DNA of 64,000 bases from Marinifilaceae bacterium (GTDB lineage Bacteria > Bacteroidota > Bacteroidia > Bacteroidales > Marinifilaceae), in the NCBI GenBank assembly GCA_017936285.1, contig JAGBFU010000054.1:17766-81765 (forward strand). The letters run 5' to 3'. The number at the start of each line of letters is the position of its first letter. The stretch's first letter is position 1. This document shows positions 25,847-35,812 of this stretch, in pieces. Under the pieces are notes generated by a model. It had not been told where the DNA came from. It saw nothing but the letters and a program-made list of their open reading frames with translations, and ran no database searches. Made by a program: the position numbers and the translations under genes.

Positions 25847-26446
25847 ATGAGTAACTATTCTGACAAAGCGAAACAACTTGCCTCCGATATCCGTGGAGGT
25901 GATGTCAAGGCTTTTGAACTCTTTTACAGGATGGAGTTCAATAACCTTGTACACTTTGTCAATAGTTTTGTGCATAGTGTTGAGTTGGCTGAGGATTTGG
26001 CGCAAGAGACACTTTGTGCAGTCTGGGAGTGTCGCGACAGAATAGATAGCAATGGAAATTTACGAGCCTACACATACAGGATAGCGCGGAACAAAACATT
26101 GAATGTATTGAACTCTAAGGCTCTTTTTGCCGATTATTCACGTCGTTCAGAGTTGAATGACGATATTATGGCTCTCGAGGATACCTCGCTCAATAATTTA
26201 ATAGAGTCACTTGAACTGGCCAAACTGATTGAGAATATATGGAGTAGTATTCCGGAGAGTGCGCGTGAGAGTTTTACATTAAGTCGTAATGAGGGGAAGA
26301 GCAACAAAGAGATTGCTAGAATACGAGGGTTGAGTACGAAGGCAATAGAGTACCATATTCATATTTCACTGAATCTTTTCAGGAAAATGCTTAAAGATTT
26401 CTTTATCCTTTTAGGGGTAATAGGCAATCTGTTGTATTATATATGA
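25847..26446 (+). CDS. ECF RNA polymerase sigma factor
   Basis: 199 residues from ATG 25847 (a TTG two codons earlier is less likely). Sigma region 2 (FYRMEFNNLVHFVNSF, then EDLAQETLCAVWE) and region 4 (IPESARESFTLSRNEGKSNKEIARIRG, given in part) with its helix-turn-helix are present; regions 1 and 3 are absent, as in all ECF factors. It overlaps the FecR gene by 4 nt. Together with FecR and an STN-bearing SusC downstream it should form a surface-signalling system that switches on the import locus when the ligand is bound. Confidence 0.94.
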   Translation: MSNYSDKAKQLASDIRGGDVKAFELFYRMEFNNLVHFVNSFVHSVELAEDLAQETLCAVWECRDRIDSNGNLRAYTYRIARNKTLNVLNSKALFADYSRRSELNDDIMALEDTSLNNLIESLELAKLIENIWSSIPESARESFTLSRNEGKSNKEIARIRGLSTKAIEYHIHISLNLFRKMLKDFFILLGVIGNLLYYI

Positions 26447-27297
26447 TGGATAACTTGAATTTTGAAGAGCGAAATAGACGGGTCTTCGACTCTATGCCCA
26501 ATACCCCCTATTTGGGAGAACTGCCACATCTCTCTAAAGGAGGTAGTGCGGTGTGGGGTGTTATTACCAAGGTAGCTGCTGTTTTGTCAATACCTTTGGC
26601 GCTCTATTTTTTCATCTCTTTGTTCACAGAGAGAGGAGAGGTTGTTACTGAAACGTCGCCTGAAATTTCAAATAGGATATATACGGTAGAGAATGGGGTA
26701 AAGGGTAAAGTTACTCTGCCCGATAGTACCGTTGTGTGGTTGAACTGTGGTACAACTTTGGCACTGAGTGATGATTTTCACATTCAACGCCAGGTAACTC
26801 TTTCAGGTGAGGCCTACTTCGATGTGACGGCAGACAAGAATAATCCATTCTATATAAATACTGGTCAGGGGATTACGGTAAAGGTAACCGGAACAGAGTT
26901 TAACTTATGCTGTTATGATTATCAGACAGACGTAAAACTTTGCCTATTGGAAGGCTCTGTTGAATTGCTTAGCGGTGATGAGACTATCTACCGAATGAGG
27001 GAGCATGAGGAGGTGTCGATTCTCAATCGCAACGTTGCGCCTACGAAGGCCGAGACTGAGTTTAGGACTGCATGGATGAAGGGCAGACTCATTTTTGATA
27101 ACACACCGATGGATGAGGTGATTAAGCGTCTGGAAAGATGGTATGGGCTTAAGATTTTTGTAGAGAACAATAATGTATATAAATCATCGTTTACCGGTGA
27201 TTTTCAATCCGAATCGATTATTCAGGTCATGGAACTGATGAAGATAACCTCGGCAGTCAATTACACAATTGACGGTAATGAGCTCCATATCTATTAA
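26443..27297 (+). CDS. FecR-type anti-sigma factor
   Basis: 284 residues. A cytoplasmic N-terminus (about 1-35) binds the sigma factor, a single transmembrane helix spans about 40-60 (VITKVAAVLSIPLALYFFISLF region), and a periplasmic FecR domain follows (LPDSTVVWLNCGTTL, LSGEAYFDV), ending in a DUF4974-like domain (LIFDNTPMDEVIKRLERWYG). It transmits the signal from the SusC STN domain to the ECF sigma. Start at the ATGA overlap with the sigma gene. Confidence 0.94.
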   Translation: MMDNLNFEERNRRVFDSMPNTPYLGELPHLSKGGSAVWGVITKVAAVLSIPLALYFFISLFTERGEVVTETSPEISNRIYTVENGVKGKVTLPDSTVVWLNCGTTLALSDDFHIQRQVTLSGEAYFDVTADKNNPFYINTGQGITVKVTGTEFNLCCYDYQTDVKLCLLEGSVELLSGDETIYRMREHEEVSILNRNVAPTKAETEFRTAWMKGRLIFDNTPMDEVIKRLERWYGLKIFVENNNVYKSSFTGDFQSESIIQVMELMKITSAVNYTIDGNELHIY

Positions 27298-27358
27298 TTA
27301 TTCACTTTTCTCTTTAGGGTAAAAGCCATTTTTCTTGTATTATAGAAAAATGGTGCTA

Positions 27359-30300
27359 ATGAAATATTTCCAGAAATTTAGATTAATACTCATAGCTCTT
27401 GCAATTCTGTGTTGCGGAGAGCTCTCTGCGCAGAGCAGAGGTATTTCGATCAATGCTCATAATATTGTATTGAGCGAGGTACTGAAGAGTATATCATCGC
27501 AGAGCGATTACAAGTTTGTCTATAACAACAATGTTGTTGATGTTAGTAAAAGAATTACTGCACAGATCGGTGATGCAGATATTGACTCTGTATTGAAGGC
27601 AGTTCTGTCGGGAACTGGTATCACCTATACCATCATTGATAAGCAGATTGCCCTCTCTATAGAGCCAGTGAGCGTAGGGGATAGGGCAGACACGCTTGAA
27701 GTTGGATCGCGAAGTGTTCATGGTCGGGTTTTTGATGGCAACGGGGAGGCATTGCCGGGAGTCACAATATTGATAAATGGAGCTGCAATAGGTGCAATTA
27801 CCGATATTGATGGAACGTATGCGATTATTGTTCCTGATGACCCGGCGACTACACTACACTTTAACTATATGGGAATGAAACCTCAAATAAAGGCAATTGG
27901 CGATAGTGAGGAGTGTAATGTTGTACTTGAGATGGATGAAAAACATCTTGCTCAGGTTGTAGTTACCGGATATCAAACCATATCTCGTGAAAGGTCGGCA
28001 GGCTCTTTCTCAAAAGTAGATGGTGCCGATATTCAGGACAGAGGTAATGCGCACGGAGATATTCTAAAGGCATTGGAGGGTGCAGTACCCGGTTTAAGTG
28101 TGAATACAACAGCCGAGGGAACCTCATATTTGATTCGAGGAGTAACATCAATCAACTCTTCACAGGAACCTTTGTATATAGTTGATGGAGTAAAGATGTC
28201 GCGCAGCCAGGTGAGCCGGATGGTAAATCCCAACGATGTTGAGAATGTTACATTTCTGAAGGATGCAACGGCAGCTTCAATATGGGGAGCGCAGGCAGCT
28301 AACGGAGTTATTGTATTGACTACAAAGTCAGGCTCTTCACGTGGAGATCTGCACATTGAGTATAATGGCTCTTTCACCTTTAAGGGAATGCCCGATTATG
28401 GCTATATGGATATGATGTCGAGTGCCGATTTTATAAAGGTAGCACAAGAGGTATTTGATCCAGATACATATAGATGGAAAGATATAAATAATACAACATT
28501 CGGAAGTTCGACGAGTTTTCCTGTAATCTATCCTCACGAGGATGCAATGTACCGTTTCTATAACGGCGAGATTTCGGCAACTGAGTGTAACGACATTCTG
28601 GACAGATTGAGCAGAAGTAATGGCAGGGAACAGTATGAGAAGTACTTTATGAGTAACTCCTACCTTACAAACCACTCCTTGTCATTCTCTGGAGGAAGTG
28701 ATAACAATAACTACTACTTGTCACTGGAGTATCAGCGAGAACAAGGCTCTTCGCAGAATATAGCCGATGAGTATAAGGTATATATGCGTGATATTCTTAA
28801 TGTTACCAAGTGGCTGAAACTTGATTTGTCGCTTAATGCCTTTTATGCAAAGCAGACAAGTCATTTATCATCAAGTGATGAGTATGGAGGAAACCATTTA
28901 ACTTCACTGCCATATGCCACTTTCTTTGATGAGAATGGGAACGAACTTTCGCACACCGGATATTTGATGAATTGTGATTTACAACGTGAAGTTGAGGCGG
29001 TTACGGGTTTCAGTCTGAATTATATGCCGGTATCTGATTGGCGTAAATCAATGGATAAGAGAAATACATATAGTGTCAGAGCAAATGCGGGTTTGACAAT
29101 AGATATTTTCGATGGTCTTTCGTATGAAGGAAGATTTCAATATATGATTGATAATTCTAAAAGTGAGCAGTTCTATCCCGGCGAAACATATAAGGTCAGA
29201 CTCGACCGAGCATTTGCGACAGATAAAAACGGAGTGCAATATCTGCCATCATCGGGAGGTTACTTCACTATGGGGAATAGTTATGGTACAGCCTATACTG
29301 TGCGTAATCAACTGAGTTTTGACAAGGGTATAGAGAAGAATCAGACCCATCATGTTACAGCTCTTGCCGGTTTTGAGTTGAATAGCAATAAGAACTCTTC
29401 AAATGCATCTTTCCTGCGAGGTTATGATATGCAGACTATGCAACATATCTCGTACGATGACTATAACTTATCCCAAACAGGAGTAAGGGATCCATTGCTG
29501 CCTATGATTGCTGCTGCGACAACCAATCAGTTTGAACCTAATGATTATGAGCAGGGCGAGAGCGAGTATCGCTTTGTTTCGCTGTATGCCAATGGAGCCT
29601 ATACATTAAATGACAAATATTCAGTAAATGCCAGTATAAGAGTAGATCAGTCAAATCTTTTCGGTAGTGATCCAAGCGTGCAGTTTAAGCCGATCTGGTC
29701 GGTTGGAGCAATCTGGAATATGGCTCGTGAGAAGTTTATGGTATCGAAAGAGAAGATTGATCGTCTCAATCTGCGTTTGAGCTATGGTTTTGCAGGAAAC
29801 TCTCCAAGACCGGGAGAGGGAGGCCCGTACGATATTCTGACGTCACTCTCTGATCCACGGTACAATGAGTTTGGATTGGGATATGTGGTAACAACTCCAG
29901 CTAATGATAAACTTACCTGGGAGAAGACTCGCACTTGGAATTTGGGAGTTGATTTTTCTCTCTTTGGGAACAGATTCGGAGGTTCGTTAGACCTTTATGA
30001 CAAACATACTACCAATCTTCTGGCGCAAACTCCGGTTGATCCAACAACTGGATTTACAACAGTATTGTCAAACGTAGGAACATTGAATAACCGTGGTATT
30101 GAGTTATCACTGAATAGTTTGAATATTGTGACTGATTCATTTACCTGGAATACTCTGTTCAATATTACATATAACCATAATAAACTGGTAAGTATGTATG
30201 TCTCACCTCCCGACACCCCGTCAAGTATGGTTGGATATGAGTATTGGGAGGATTATCCTTACGGAACTATTTTCGGATATCGATGGGCAGGTCTTGATCC

Positions 30301-30913
30301 CGCAGATGGAATGCCCCGTGTTTATGATTCTCAGATGAATGCGGTCAGAAGTATCACGGATATAGATAATACTTCTGCAGTACCATATTTGGGAACAACA
30401 GTCCCTCCTCTTTTTGGTTCGTTTAGCAATATATTGAAATATAAAGGGTTGGAGTTGTCGTTTATGTTTATCTTTAATGCAGGTCATAAGCTTAGAAACG
30501 ACATTAATACCCAATACACATATCGTTTGACAGGGGAGTTGCATAACGACTTTGCAAAACGTTGGAAGCGCCCGGGCGATGAACTGAAGACCGATGTCCC
30601 TGCATACTTTAAGCTGGATAATACCTCAATAAATGAATCGGACGTACTTAGTCTGTATAAGTATGCGGATATAAATGTGTTGAATGCCTCGTATATTAAG
30701 TTGCGCGACATCGCCCTCACTTATCATTTCCCTGAGAGTATTACCTCTGCGATACGGGCCGAGAACATGAGCGTACGAGTTCAAGCATCGAATCTTTGTA
30801 TGATTGCATTGAATGGCGAGGGTATCGATCCGGAAGCTTTCTATCTCTCAGGTGGTAGCCGCGGAGAGCGTTACAACCCCTATTTTACATTTGGTTTAAA
30901 TATTGGATTCTAA
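27359..30913 (+). CDS. SusC/RagA-type TonB-dependent transporter with STN signalling domain
   Basis: 1184 residues from ATG 27359, chosen because a signal peptide follows at once (MKYFQKFRLILIALAILCCG, cleavage near LSAQ). Order: STN secretin/TonB short domain (about 25-100), carboxypeptidase-regulatory-like beta domain (about 118-195), TonB plug (QVVVTGYQT, SLNSSQEPLYIVDGVKM region, GAQAANGVIVLTTKSG), and a 22-strand barrel to the C-terminus, ending in F. The STN domain marks it as a transducer that signals to FecR. It takes up a ligand handed over by the SusD lipoprotein; the ligand is unknown. A 61-nt gap separates it from fecR. Confidence 0.94.
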   Translation: MKYFQKFRLILIALAILCCGELSAQSRGISINAHNIVLSEVLKSISSQSDYKFVYNNNVVDVSKRITAQIGDADIDSVLKAVLSGTGITYTIIDKQIALSIEPVSVGDRADTLEVGSRSVHGRVFDGNGEALPGVTILINGAAIGAITDIDGTYAIIVPDDPATTLHFNYMGMKPQIKAIGDSEECNVVLEMDEKHLAQVVVTGYQTISRERSAGSFSKVDGADIQDRGNAHGDILKALEGAVPGLSVNTTAEGTSYLIRGVTSINSSQEPLYIVDGVKMSRSQVSRMVNPNDVENVTFLKDATAASIWGAQAANGVIVLTTKSGSSRGDLHIEYNGSFTFKGMPDYGYMDMMSSADFIKVAQEVFDPDTYRWKDINNTTFGSSTSFPVIYPHEDAMYRFYNGEISATECNDILDRLSRSNGREQYEKYFMSNSYLTNHSLSFSGGSDNNNYYLSLEYQREQGSSQNIADEYKVYMRDILNVTKWLKLDLSLNAFYAKQTSHLSSSDEYGGNHLTSLPYATFFDENGNELSHTGYLMNCDLQREVEAVTGFSLNYMPVSDWRKSMDKRNTYSVRANAGLTIDIFDGLSYEGRFQYMIDNSKSEQFYPGETYKVRLDRAFATDKNGVQYLPSSGGYFTMGNSYGTAYTVRNQLSFDKGIEKNQTHHVTALAGFELNSNKNSSNASFLRGYDMQTMQHISYDDYNLSQTGVRDPLLPMIAAATTNQFEPNDYEQGESEYRFVSLYANGAYTLNDKYSVNASIRVDQSNLFGSDPSVQFKPIWSVGAIWNMAREKFMVSKEKIDRLNLRLSYGFAGNSPRPGEGGPYDILTSLSDPRYNEFGLGYVVTTPANDKLTWEKTRTWNLGVDFSLFGNRFGGSLDLYDKHTTNLLAQTPVDPTTGFTTVLSNVGTLNNRGIELSLNSLNIVTDSFTWNTLFNITYNHNKLVSMYVSPPDTPSSMVGYEYWEDYPYGTIFGYRWAGLDPADGMPRVYDSQMNAVRSITDIDNTSAVPYLGTTVPPLFGSFSNILKYKGLELSFMFIFNAGHKLRNDINTQYTYRLTGELHNDFAKRWKRPGDELKTDVPAYFKLDNTSINESDVLSLYKYADINVLNASYIKLRDIALTYHFPESITSAIRAENMSVRVQASNLCMIALNGEGIDPEAFYLSGGSRGERYNPYFTFGLNIGF

Positions 30914-30917
30914 GAGT

Positions 30918-32330
30918 ATGAAGAGTATATTACATATCACACTTATAGCAGGAATATTGCTACTCGCCGGGTGCGAGGATTATCTTGATGTAAAGCCTCG
31001 TGGTTACGATGTGGCTGAAAAGGTTGCTCATTACGAAGGTTTGCTATATGGAACCGAGACTATTATGTTGAACGAAGTCTTTCCGTATATGTGTTTTGAG
31101 TGGGAAACCAATAGTGAAGCGTATGAGAATATCTATTCGTTGATGGGTGCTGACGTTACCAATGCCTACAAGTGGGAGGAGCATATTTTCCGTCCCGATG
31201 AGAATTGCGGAGAGTGGAATCACTTTGCAGGACTACTATATCCGATAAATGTTGTAGCAAATGGAGTGATGGATGCTATTGATGGAACTCCCGAGCAGAA
31301 GAGGGCGTTATATGCCGAGGCAAGAGTATTGCGAGCATATATGACATTTATGATGGCGCAGTTCTTTGGAGAGCCTTATAATGCTGCAAAGGCCGAGACC
31401 TCGCTCAGTGTTCCTATAATTACAAAAGCTGCAACAGTGGGTAATGACTTCACTCGTCGCACGATGAAGGAAGTGTATAATTTCGTTATTACTGAAATGA
31501 CCCAGGCTATCCCGGATATTCCAATAAGAAAAGAGCACCATCTGAGAGCATTTTCTGTAACGGCGAATGCAATGTTGGGAAGAGTGTACTGGACTATGGG
31601 CGATTATGAGAATGCTGTTAAATCTCTTGGTACAGCAATGGAGCAGTTGTCATTGGCAGGGTGTGGATTGCTTGATTACAATGCAATGGAGGTAGAGGGT
31701 GAAATTGCCTATCCGGTTGATGATTTGTTGAATCCCGAGTTGGTTTACAATGTTGAGTCGATGTCAAATATATGGTCATCAATGTATCCTTCGTATTATG
31801 GATCGGTACTACTCTATTTAAAACGGGATCTATTGAAGAGTCATTACACAAAATCGGATCTACGTTTATGTTTTATCTCGGGGTTGGAATCGGGGGTAAC
31901 TGCCTATAAGAAGTTTAACAATACCGATACCTACTACATAAATCTCTCAAAGTTTGTAGGGAATATTGGTATAACCGTTCCTGATTTATACCTAATGTAT
32001 TGTGAGTCACTTGCACGAACCGGGGAGTATGATACAGCCCGTGCTCTATTGGAGGAGTTACGAAGAACCAGAATCTCGGGCGATGATTATACTGTTGATG
32101 CGGCAGATGGCGATGAACTTATCAAATTTATTGTTGCCGAAAGAGTGCGTGAGTTTGTAGGGTATGGTAATCTGTGGTTTGATATGCGTCGTTTATGGAG
32201 TGATCCTCTATTTGAGTTTATGAAAGAGTTTTATACCCATACCGACGGAGAGCAGATATACACTCTTTCCGAGGAGCGTCTAACTATGAATATACCGCCA
32301 CAAATAACATCGTGGCATCCGGAATATTGA
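30918..32330 (+). CDS. SusD/RagB-type outer-membrane nutrient-binding lipoprotein
   Basis: 470 residues from ATG 30918 (a TTG further up would overlap susC). Lipobox LLLAGC with the lipidated C19 followed by EDYLDVKPRG, the common SusD opening. TPR-like helices (AEARVLRAYMTFMMAQFFGEPY) and the C-terminal SusD signature (ERVREFVGYGNLWFDMRRL) are present. It forms the lid of the SusC channel on the cell surface. Gap to susC is 4 nt. Confidence 0.93.
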   Translation: MKSILHITLIAGILLLAGCEDYLDVKPRGYDVAEKVAHYEGLLYGTETIMLNEVFPYMCFEWETNSEAYENIYSLMGADVTNAYKWEEHIFRPDENCGEWNHFAGLLYPINVVANGVMDAIDGTPEQKRALYAEARVLRAYMTFMMAQFFGEPYNAAKAETSLSVPIITKAATVGNDFTRRTMKEVYNFVITEMTQAIPDIPIRKEHHLRAFSVTANAMLGRVYWTMGDYENAVKSLGTAMEQLSLAGCGLLDYNAMEVEGEIAYPVDDLLNPELVYNVESMSNIWSSMYPSYYGSVLLYLKRDLLKSHYTKSDLRLCFISGLESGVTAYKKFNNTDTYYINLSKFVGNIGITVPDLYLMYCESLARTGEYDTARALLEELRRTRISGDDYTVDAADGDELIKFIVAERVREFVGYGNLWFDMRRLWSDPLFEFMKEFYTHTDGEQIYTLSEERLTMNIPPQITSWHPEY

Positions 32331-32360
32331 TTGATAAAACCAAATTTAAATTAATGAGTT

Positions 32361-33683
32361 ATGAGAAAATTTATCTCTTTGATGTGTTGTGCATTGGCAA
32401 TGACCTTTGCCTTCACTGCGTGTAGCGATGATGACACCAAAGTTACACCTGAAATTTCTGCAAGACCGACAGCAGTTACATTCTCTGCCGATGGCGAGAC
32501 GAAGAGCATTGCTGTTACAAGTAATGTAGCCTGGACCTATGTAAATGATGCAGAGTGGTTGACTATTACCAAGGGCGAGGGAGAGTTGACAATTGTTGCA
32601 GAGGCTAACACTGCACTTGAGCCACGTACTACAACAATCACTTTGAATGCTGACGAGGCAACCTGTACAATAGAGGTGACTCAGGAGAAGGGTTCTAAGT
32701 ATCCTGGTTATACAGAGCTTCCAACACTCTATGCACTCTATTCAGGTACAATGTATCAGATGTTTATGCCTGATTGTGAGGGAGGTTCAGGAATTATCGA
32801 ATTGACATCAGAGGATGAGAGAACATCTATCTCTATAGAGTACTTTACAACTCCATTTGGAACCGAGGAGGAGTTGGTAGTTGAAGAGGGAACTTACACT
32901 AAGGGTGATGCATACGAGGCATTCCCTGAGATGGCTCTACAGGGAACACCAATGACATATGTTTCAGGAGGTAGCTATGTATTGAGCGACGAAGAGGGTG
33001 ATGAGGAGTTTGCAGGCGGAACAACTATTTCATTCACTACCGGCGATGTTACCGAGGATGTATATTGCGTTGACGGAACATTCTCAATCACAGCAAATGA
33101 GGATGGAACATACTTGATTAAGACCGACTTCAAGGATGCCGAAGGTAACGAGTACAAATACTACTACGAGGGAGAGTTTGTGTATGACACAGAGGGTGCT
33201 GTGTTCCCAAATGCTGAGGTTCAGGATCCTTCTGTTGTAGAGAGTGCAATGATAACTTACAATGGAGATAGCGGATTCGGAACAACCTCTATGACTCTGA
33301 TGTTGACCTCTACTTCTGGTGCAACAACAAATATTACCTATTATATTCCGACTACAACTTTTGAGGCAATTACCGACTATACAGCGACAATGGTATCTCC
33401 GGAGGGTGACAATACCGGTGCTGTCAATACATTGGATAAAGGTTCTATGCTAGAGATGGAGGGATTTAGTTTCCCGATGGGTACATATATTATGTTCGGT
33501 TTTGGCGACTACTTTGTAGCAGATGGAGCTTCAACTGCTCTTATAGCAAAAGAAGAGGGTGCTGAAACCTATACCGTAATTGCTAACTTAAGCAATATAG
33601 ATGAGGAGAATTATATCCTTATGGGTACAGGTTTGACTATAGAGATTATTGATGGAACTGCATACGATGATGAGGAGTGGTAA
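32361..33683 (+). CDS. BACON-domain surface lipoprotein with two repeated beta domains
   Basis: 440 residues. Signal peptide with lipobox TAC (C21), then an acidic stretch DDDT that may act as a surface-export signal. The BACON domain spans about 35-112 (PTAVTFSADGETKSIAVTSN, WLTITKGEG, CTIEVTQEKG). The rest appears to be two related beta-rich domains (about 125-280 and 290-435), each opening with a YxGTM/YNGDS-like strand and closing with a strand pattern like GTYLIKTDF / YTVIANLSN. The protein is strongly acidic. BACON domains occur in glycan-binding and glycan-degrading Bacteroidota proteins. A surface-binding role for the SusCD ligand is inferred. Confidence 0.8.
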   Translation: MRKFISLMCCALAMTFAFTACSDDDTKVTPEISARPTAVTFSADGETKSIAVTSNVAWTYVNDAEWLTITKGEGELTIVAEANTALEPRTTTITLNADEATCTIEVTQEKGSKYPGYTELPTLYALYSGTMYQMFMPDCEGGSGIIELTSEDERTSISIEYFTTPFGTEEELVVEEGTYTKGDAYEAFPEMALQGTPMTYVSGGSYVLSDEEGDEEFAGGTTISFTTGDVTEDVYCVDGTFSITANEDGTYLIKTDFKDAEGNEYKYYYEGEFVYDTEGAVFPNAEVQDPSVVESAMITYNGDSGFGTTSMTLMLTSTSGATTNITYYIPTTTFEAITDYTATMVSPEGDNTGAVNTLDKGSMLEMEGFSFPMGTYIMFGFGDYFVADGASTALIAKEEGAETYTVIANLSNIDEENYILMGTGLTIEIIDGTAYDDEEW

Positions 33684-35022
33684 TTTCATTCTTGTACTCT
33701 TCCTGTCGCTGCTATTCGCGTGCAGTGACGGGAAGACCCATTTTGAGGGAAAAATTTTAGGATACAATGGTGAGATTTGTGGATTCTTTTTTATGAATCC
33801 CGGAGGTGAGCCGTTTGAGATTCAATTCCCTGTAAATGAAGATGGAACTTTTGATGCAGAGTTGGACTTTGCCCAATCGGAGTACGATGCCCGCCTCTTT
33901 ATCGACAAATTCATGTTCTGTACAAGTATTGAGAAGGGTACAAAACATGTTGCAGAGTTTGATATTCGTGAAGAGGGTGTAGAGACCAATTTCAAGTTTA
34001 CCGGAAATATGGCTGAAGAGAATGCCTTTACTTGTGATTTCTGGAACAATTTCGGATTCCCATACTCATTCTTCGAGAAGGCAAACAATGTAGGCTCATT
34101 CGAGACATATAGTGGCTATATCAAGGGGTTGGCCGATGGTTATCGTAAAACTATGAGTGCAACCGGGAACAAGCCATTTATCAATTTCTATGAGGCAAAA
34201 TTGGTTGAAAGGGAGTTGATATATAACTATTTGTATCCTTACCTCTATTTAAGGGATAATGGAGTTGTTCCGACCGATGCAGCTTATGATCAATTTATTG
34301 CCGAGAATAAGTTGGCAGAATATAGCGATGAGGAGTTTACCGCTATTATGAGTATGCTTATCTCTTGCGTTGCGACAATGGATGTAGATATGCTTCAAAT
34401 GATGAAGATTGCCGAGAAGACAACAGCCAATGTTGATTGGAACAGTTATCTTATGACTTCATTGTTGATGAATAGATTAAAACTTATGGGGCCAAACGGT
34501 CTTGACGAGGCTTATAAGTACTACCGTTCTGTTGTAACCAATGAGAACTACTACAATCAGATTGCTGCCGATTACGAGGCTGCAAGCAAGTTGGCTATAG
34601 GTGCTCCAGCTCCGGAGATTGAGTTTGTTGATGCAAACGGCAAAAAGTTCTCTCTTGCAGATTTGAAGGGCAGAGCATTGTATATCGATTTCTGGGCTTC
34701 ATGGTGTGGGCCTTGTCGTGAGGAGATTCCTCACCTTGCAAAACTTGTAGAGGAGGTTGGAAACAACGATCCTGATATTCTTTGCGTAAGTATCTCTATC
34801 GATGATAGCGAGGTTCCATGGAAGAAACTTATCGAAAAAGATAAGCCGGCTTGGCCGCAATATCTGGCTACCGAGGCTGGTCAGAAGAGTATTTCCGAGG
34901 ATTACCAAATCAGCGGTATTCCACGTTTCATTCTTATCGATAAGAGTGGTAAGATTATTACTGTAAATGCTCCACGTCCATCACAGTTGGATAAAGCATC
35001 GCTCAAAGCCTTGCTTAAATAG
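33670..35022 (+). CDS. TlpA/ResA-like thioredoxin-fold lipoprotein
   Basis: 450 residues from ATG 33670 (ATG 33667 is equally possible); the start overlaps the BACON gene by 14 nt. Lipobox LLFAC (C18). An N-terminal beta domain resembling DUF4369 (HFEGKILGYNGEICGFF) and an alpha-helical middle (about 120-310) precede the C-terminal thioredoxin domain with redox pair C346-G-P-C349 (FWASWCGPCREEIPHL) and the cis-Pro segment SGIPRFILID. Such proteins reduce or exchange disulfides outside the cytoplasm. It is the last gene of the SusCD operon and ends at a strong terminator, so the imported ligand may need thiol chemistry. Confidence 0.87.
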   Translation: MRSGNFILVLFLSLLFACSDGKTHFEGKILGYNGEICGFFFMNPGGEPFEIQFPVNEDGTFDAELDFAQSEYDARLFIDKFMFCTSIEKGTKHVAEFDIREEGVETNFKFTGNMAEENAFTCDFWNNFGFPYSFFEKANNVGSFETYSGYIKGLADGYRKTMSATGNKPFINFYEAKLVERELIYNYLYPYLYLRDNGVVPTDAAYDQFIAENKLAEYSDEEFTAIMSMLISCVATMDVDMLQMMKIAEKTTANVDWNSYLMTSLLMNRLKLMGPNGLDEAYKYYRSVVTNENYYNQIAADYEAASKLAIGAPAPEIEFVDANGKKFSLADLKGRALYIDFWASWCGPCREEIPHLAKLVEEVGNNDPDILCVSISIDDSEVPWKKLIEKDKPAWPQYLATEAGQKSISEDYQISGIPRFILIDKSGKIITVNAPRPSQLDKASLKALLK

Positions 35023-35107
35023 GATTTAAGTTAACTATATGCGACAAAAAAAAGAAGCTCTCTAACAAGGCCTAAAAACAGCACTTGTTATACAACTTCT
35101 CAAATCA

Positions 35108-35150
35108 AGGGGTGTCTGACGTTGCGTTAGACACCCCTGGTTTTATTTTG
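35108..35150. terminator. Intrinsic terminator between the SusCD operon and the convergent OMP gene
   Basis: AGGGGTGTCTGAC (35108-35120) pairs with GTTAGACACCCCT (35126-35138): 13 bp with one G-U, a 5-nt loop, followed by GGTTTTATTTT. The preceding stretch 35030-35100 holds no gene that I can see. Confidence 0.85.
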
Positions 35151-35160
35151 TGACTTGTTG

Positions 35161-35784
35161 CTATTCTACGCCGAAAATAACCAATCCTACCCCAAAGGTA
35201 AATTGTGATATTTCAGGAATGCGACCATCGGCTGCCTGAGTTGCGTAAACATATTTGGCTCCAACATTCACTCCAATCACACTGCTGGCATTTATTGTAA
35301 CTCCTACTTCAGGGCTCATCGCAAATTGCCATCGAGAGATGTCTGAACGAAGCTGGCCTACCTCTGTGCGCTTCTCGCACCAGCTTGTTCCAACTCCCAT
35401 CCCAACGTATGGACGGAACAGGGCCATATTGTTACAGAAAGAGTATCTTGCCTGAGCAAGCATAGGAACGAAGTTGACATATCTGTACTGATTGCCGGTG
35501 ATTGTGTAGATGTTATTATCGTTTTTGAATTTAAACTTTCCGGTAATATCATTGAAGTCATTGTAGTATGTATTCCAGGATACGTCAATACCTAATGATA
35601 GATGCTCCTCCTGATCAACAAAGTAGTGGTAGTTGATTCCGAATCCACGGAAACTGGCTTTGTCAATAAAGTTTTTGACGCTTCCGGTTGGAATGCTCAT
35701 CTGATAATTCATGCTAAGGTTTTGTGCCTTGCTTATGCCAACTGCGCCAATAAGGCAGAGTAGCATGATAAATATCTTTTTCAT
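35161..35784 (-). CDS. Small outer-membrane beta-barrel protein
   Basis: 207 residues with a signal peptide (cleavage after GISKAQ). Alternating hydrophobic strands (SFRGFGINYHYF, LSLGIDVSWNTYY, YRYVNFVPMLAQARYSF, FRPYVGMGVGTSW) fit an 8-stranded OmpW/OMP_b-brl type barrel. It ends in a hydrophobic GLVIFGVE strand rather than a terminal Phe. The role is unknown; porin-like or adhesion-related proteins of this class are common in Bacteroidota. It lies 28 nt downstream of the DUF4136 lipoprotein gene and is likely co-transcribed. Confidence 0.75.
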   Translation of the reverse strand: MKKIFIMLLCLIGAVGISKAQNLSMNYQMSIPTGSVKNFIDKASFRGFGINYHYFVDQEEHLSLGIDVSWNTYYNDFNDITGKFKFKNDNNIYTITGNQYRYVNFVPMLAQARYSFCNNMALFRPYVGMGVGTSWCEKRTEVGQLRSDISRWQFAMSPEVGVTINASSVIGVNVGAKYVYATQAADGRIPEISQFTFGVGLVIFGVE

Positions 35785-35812
35785 GTTATAATCTGTTGGT
35801 TAGAGTTTTGGG

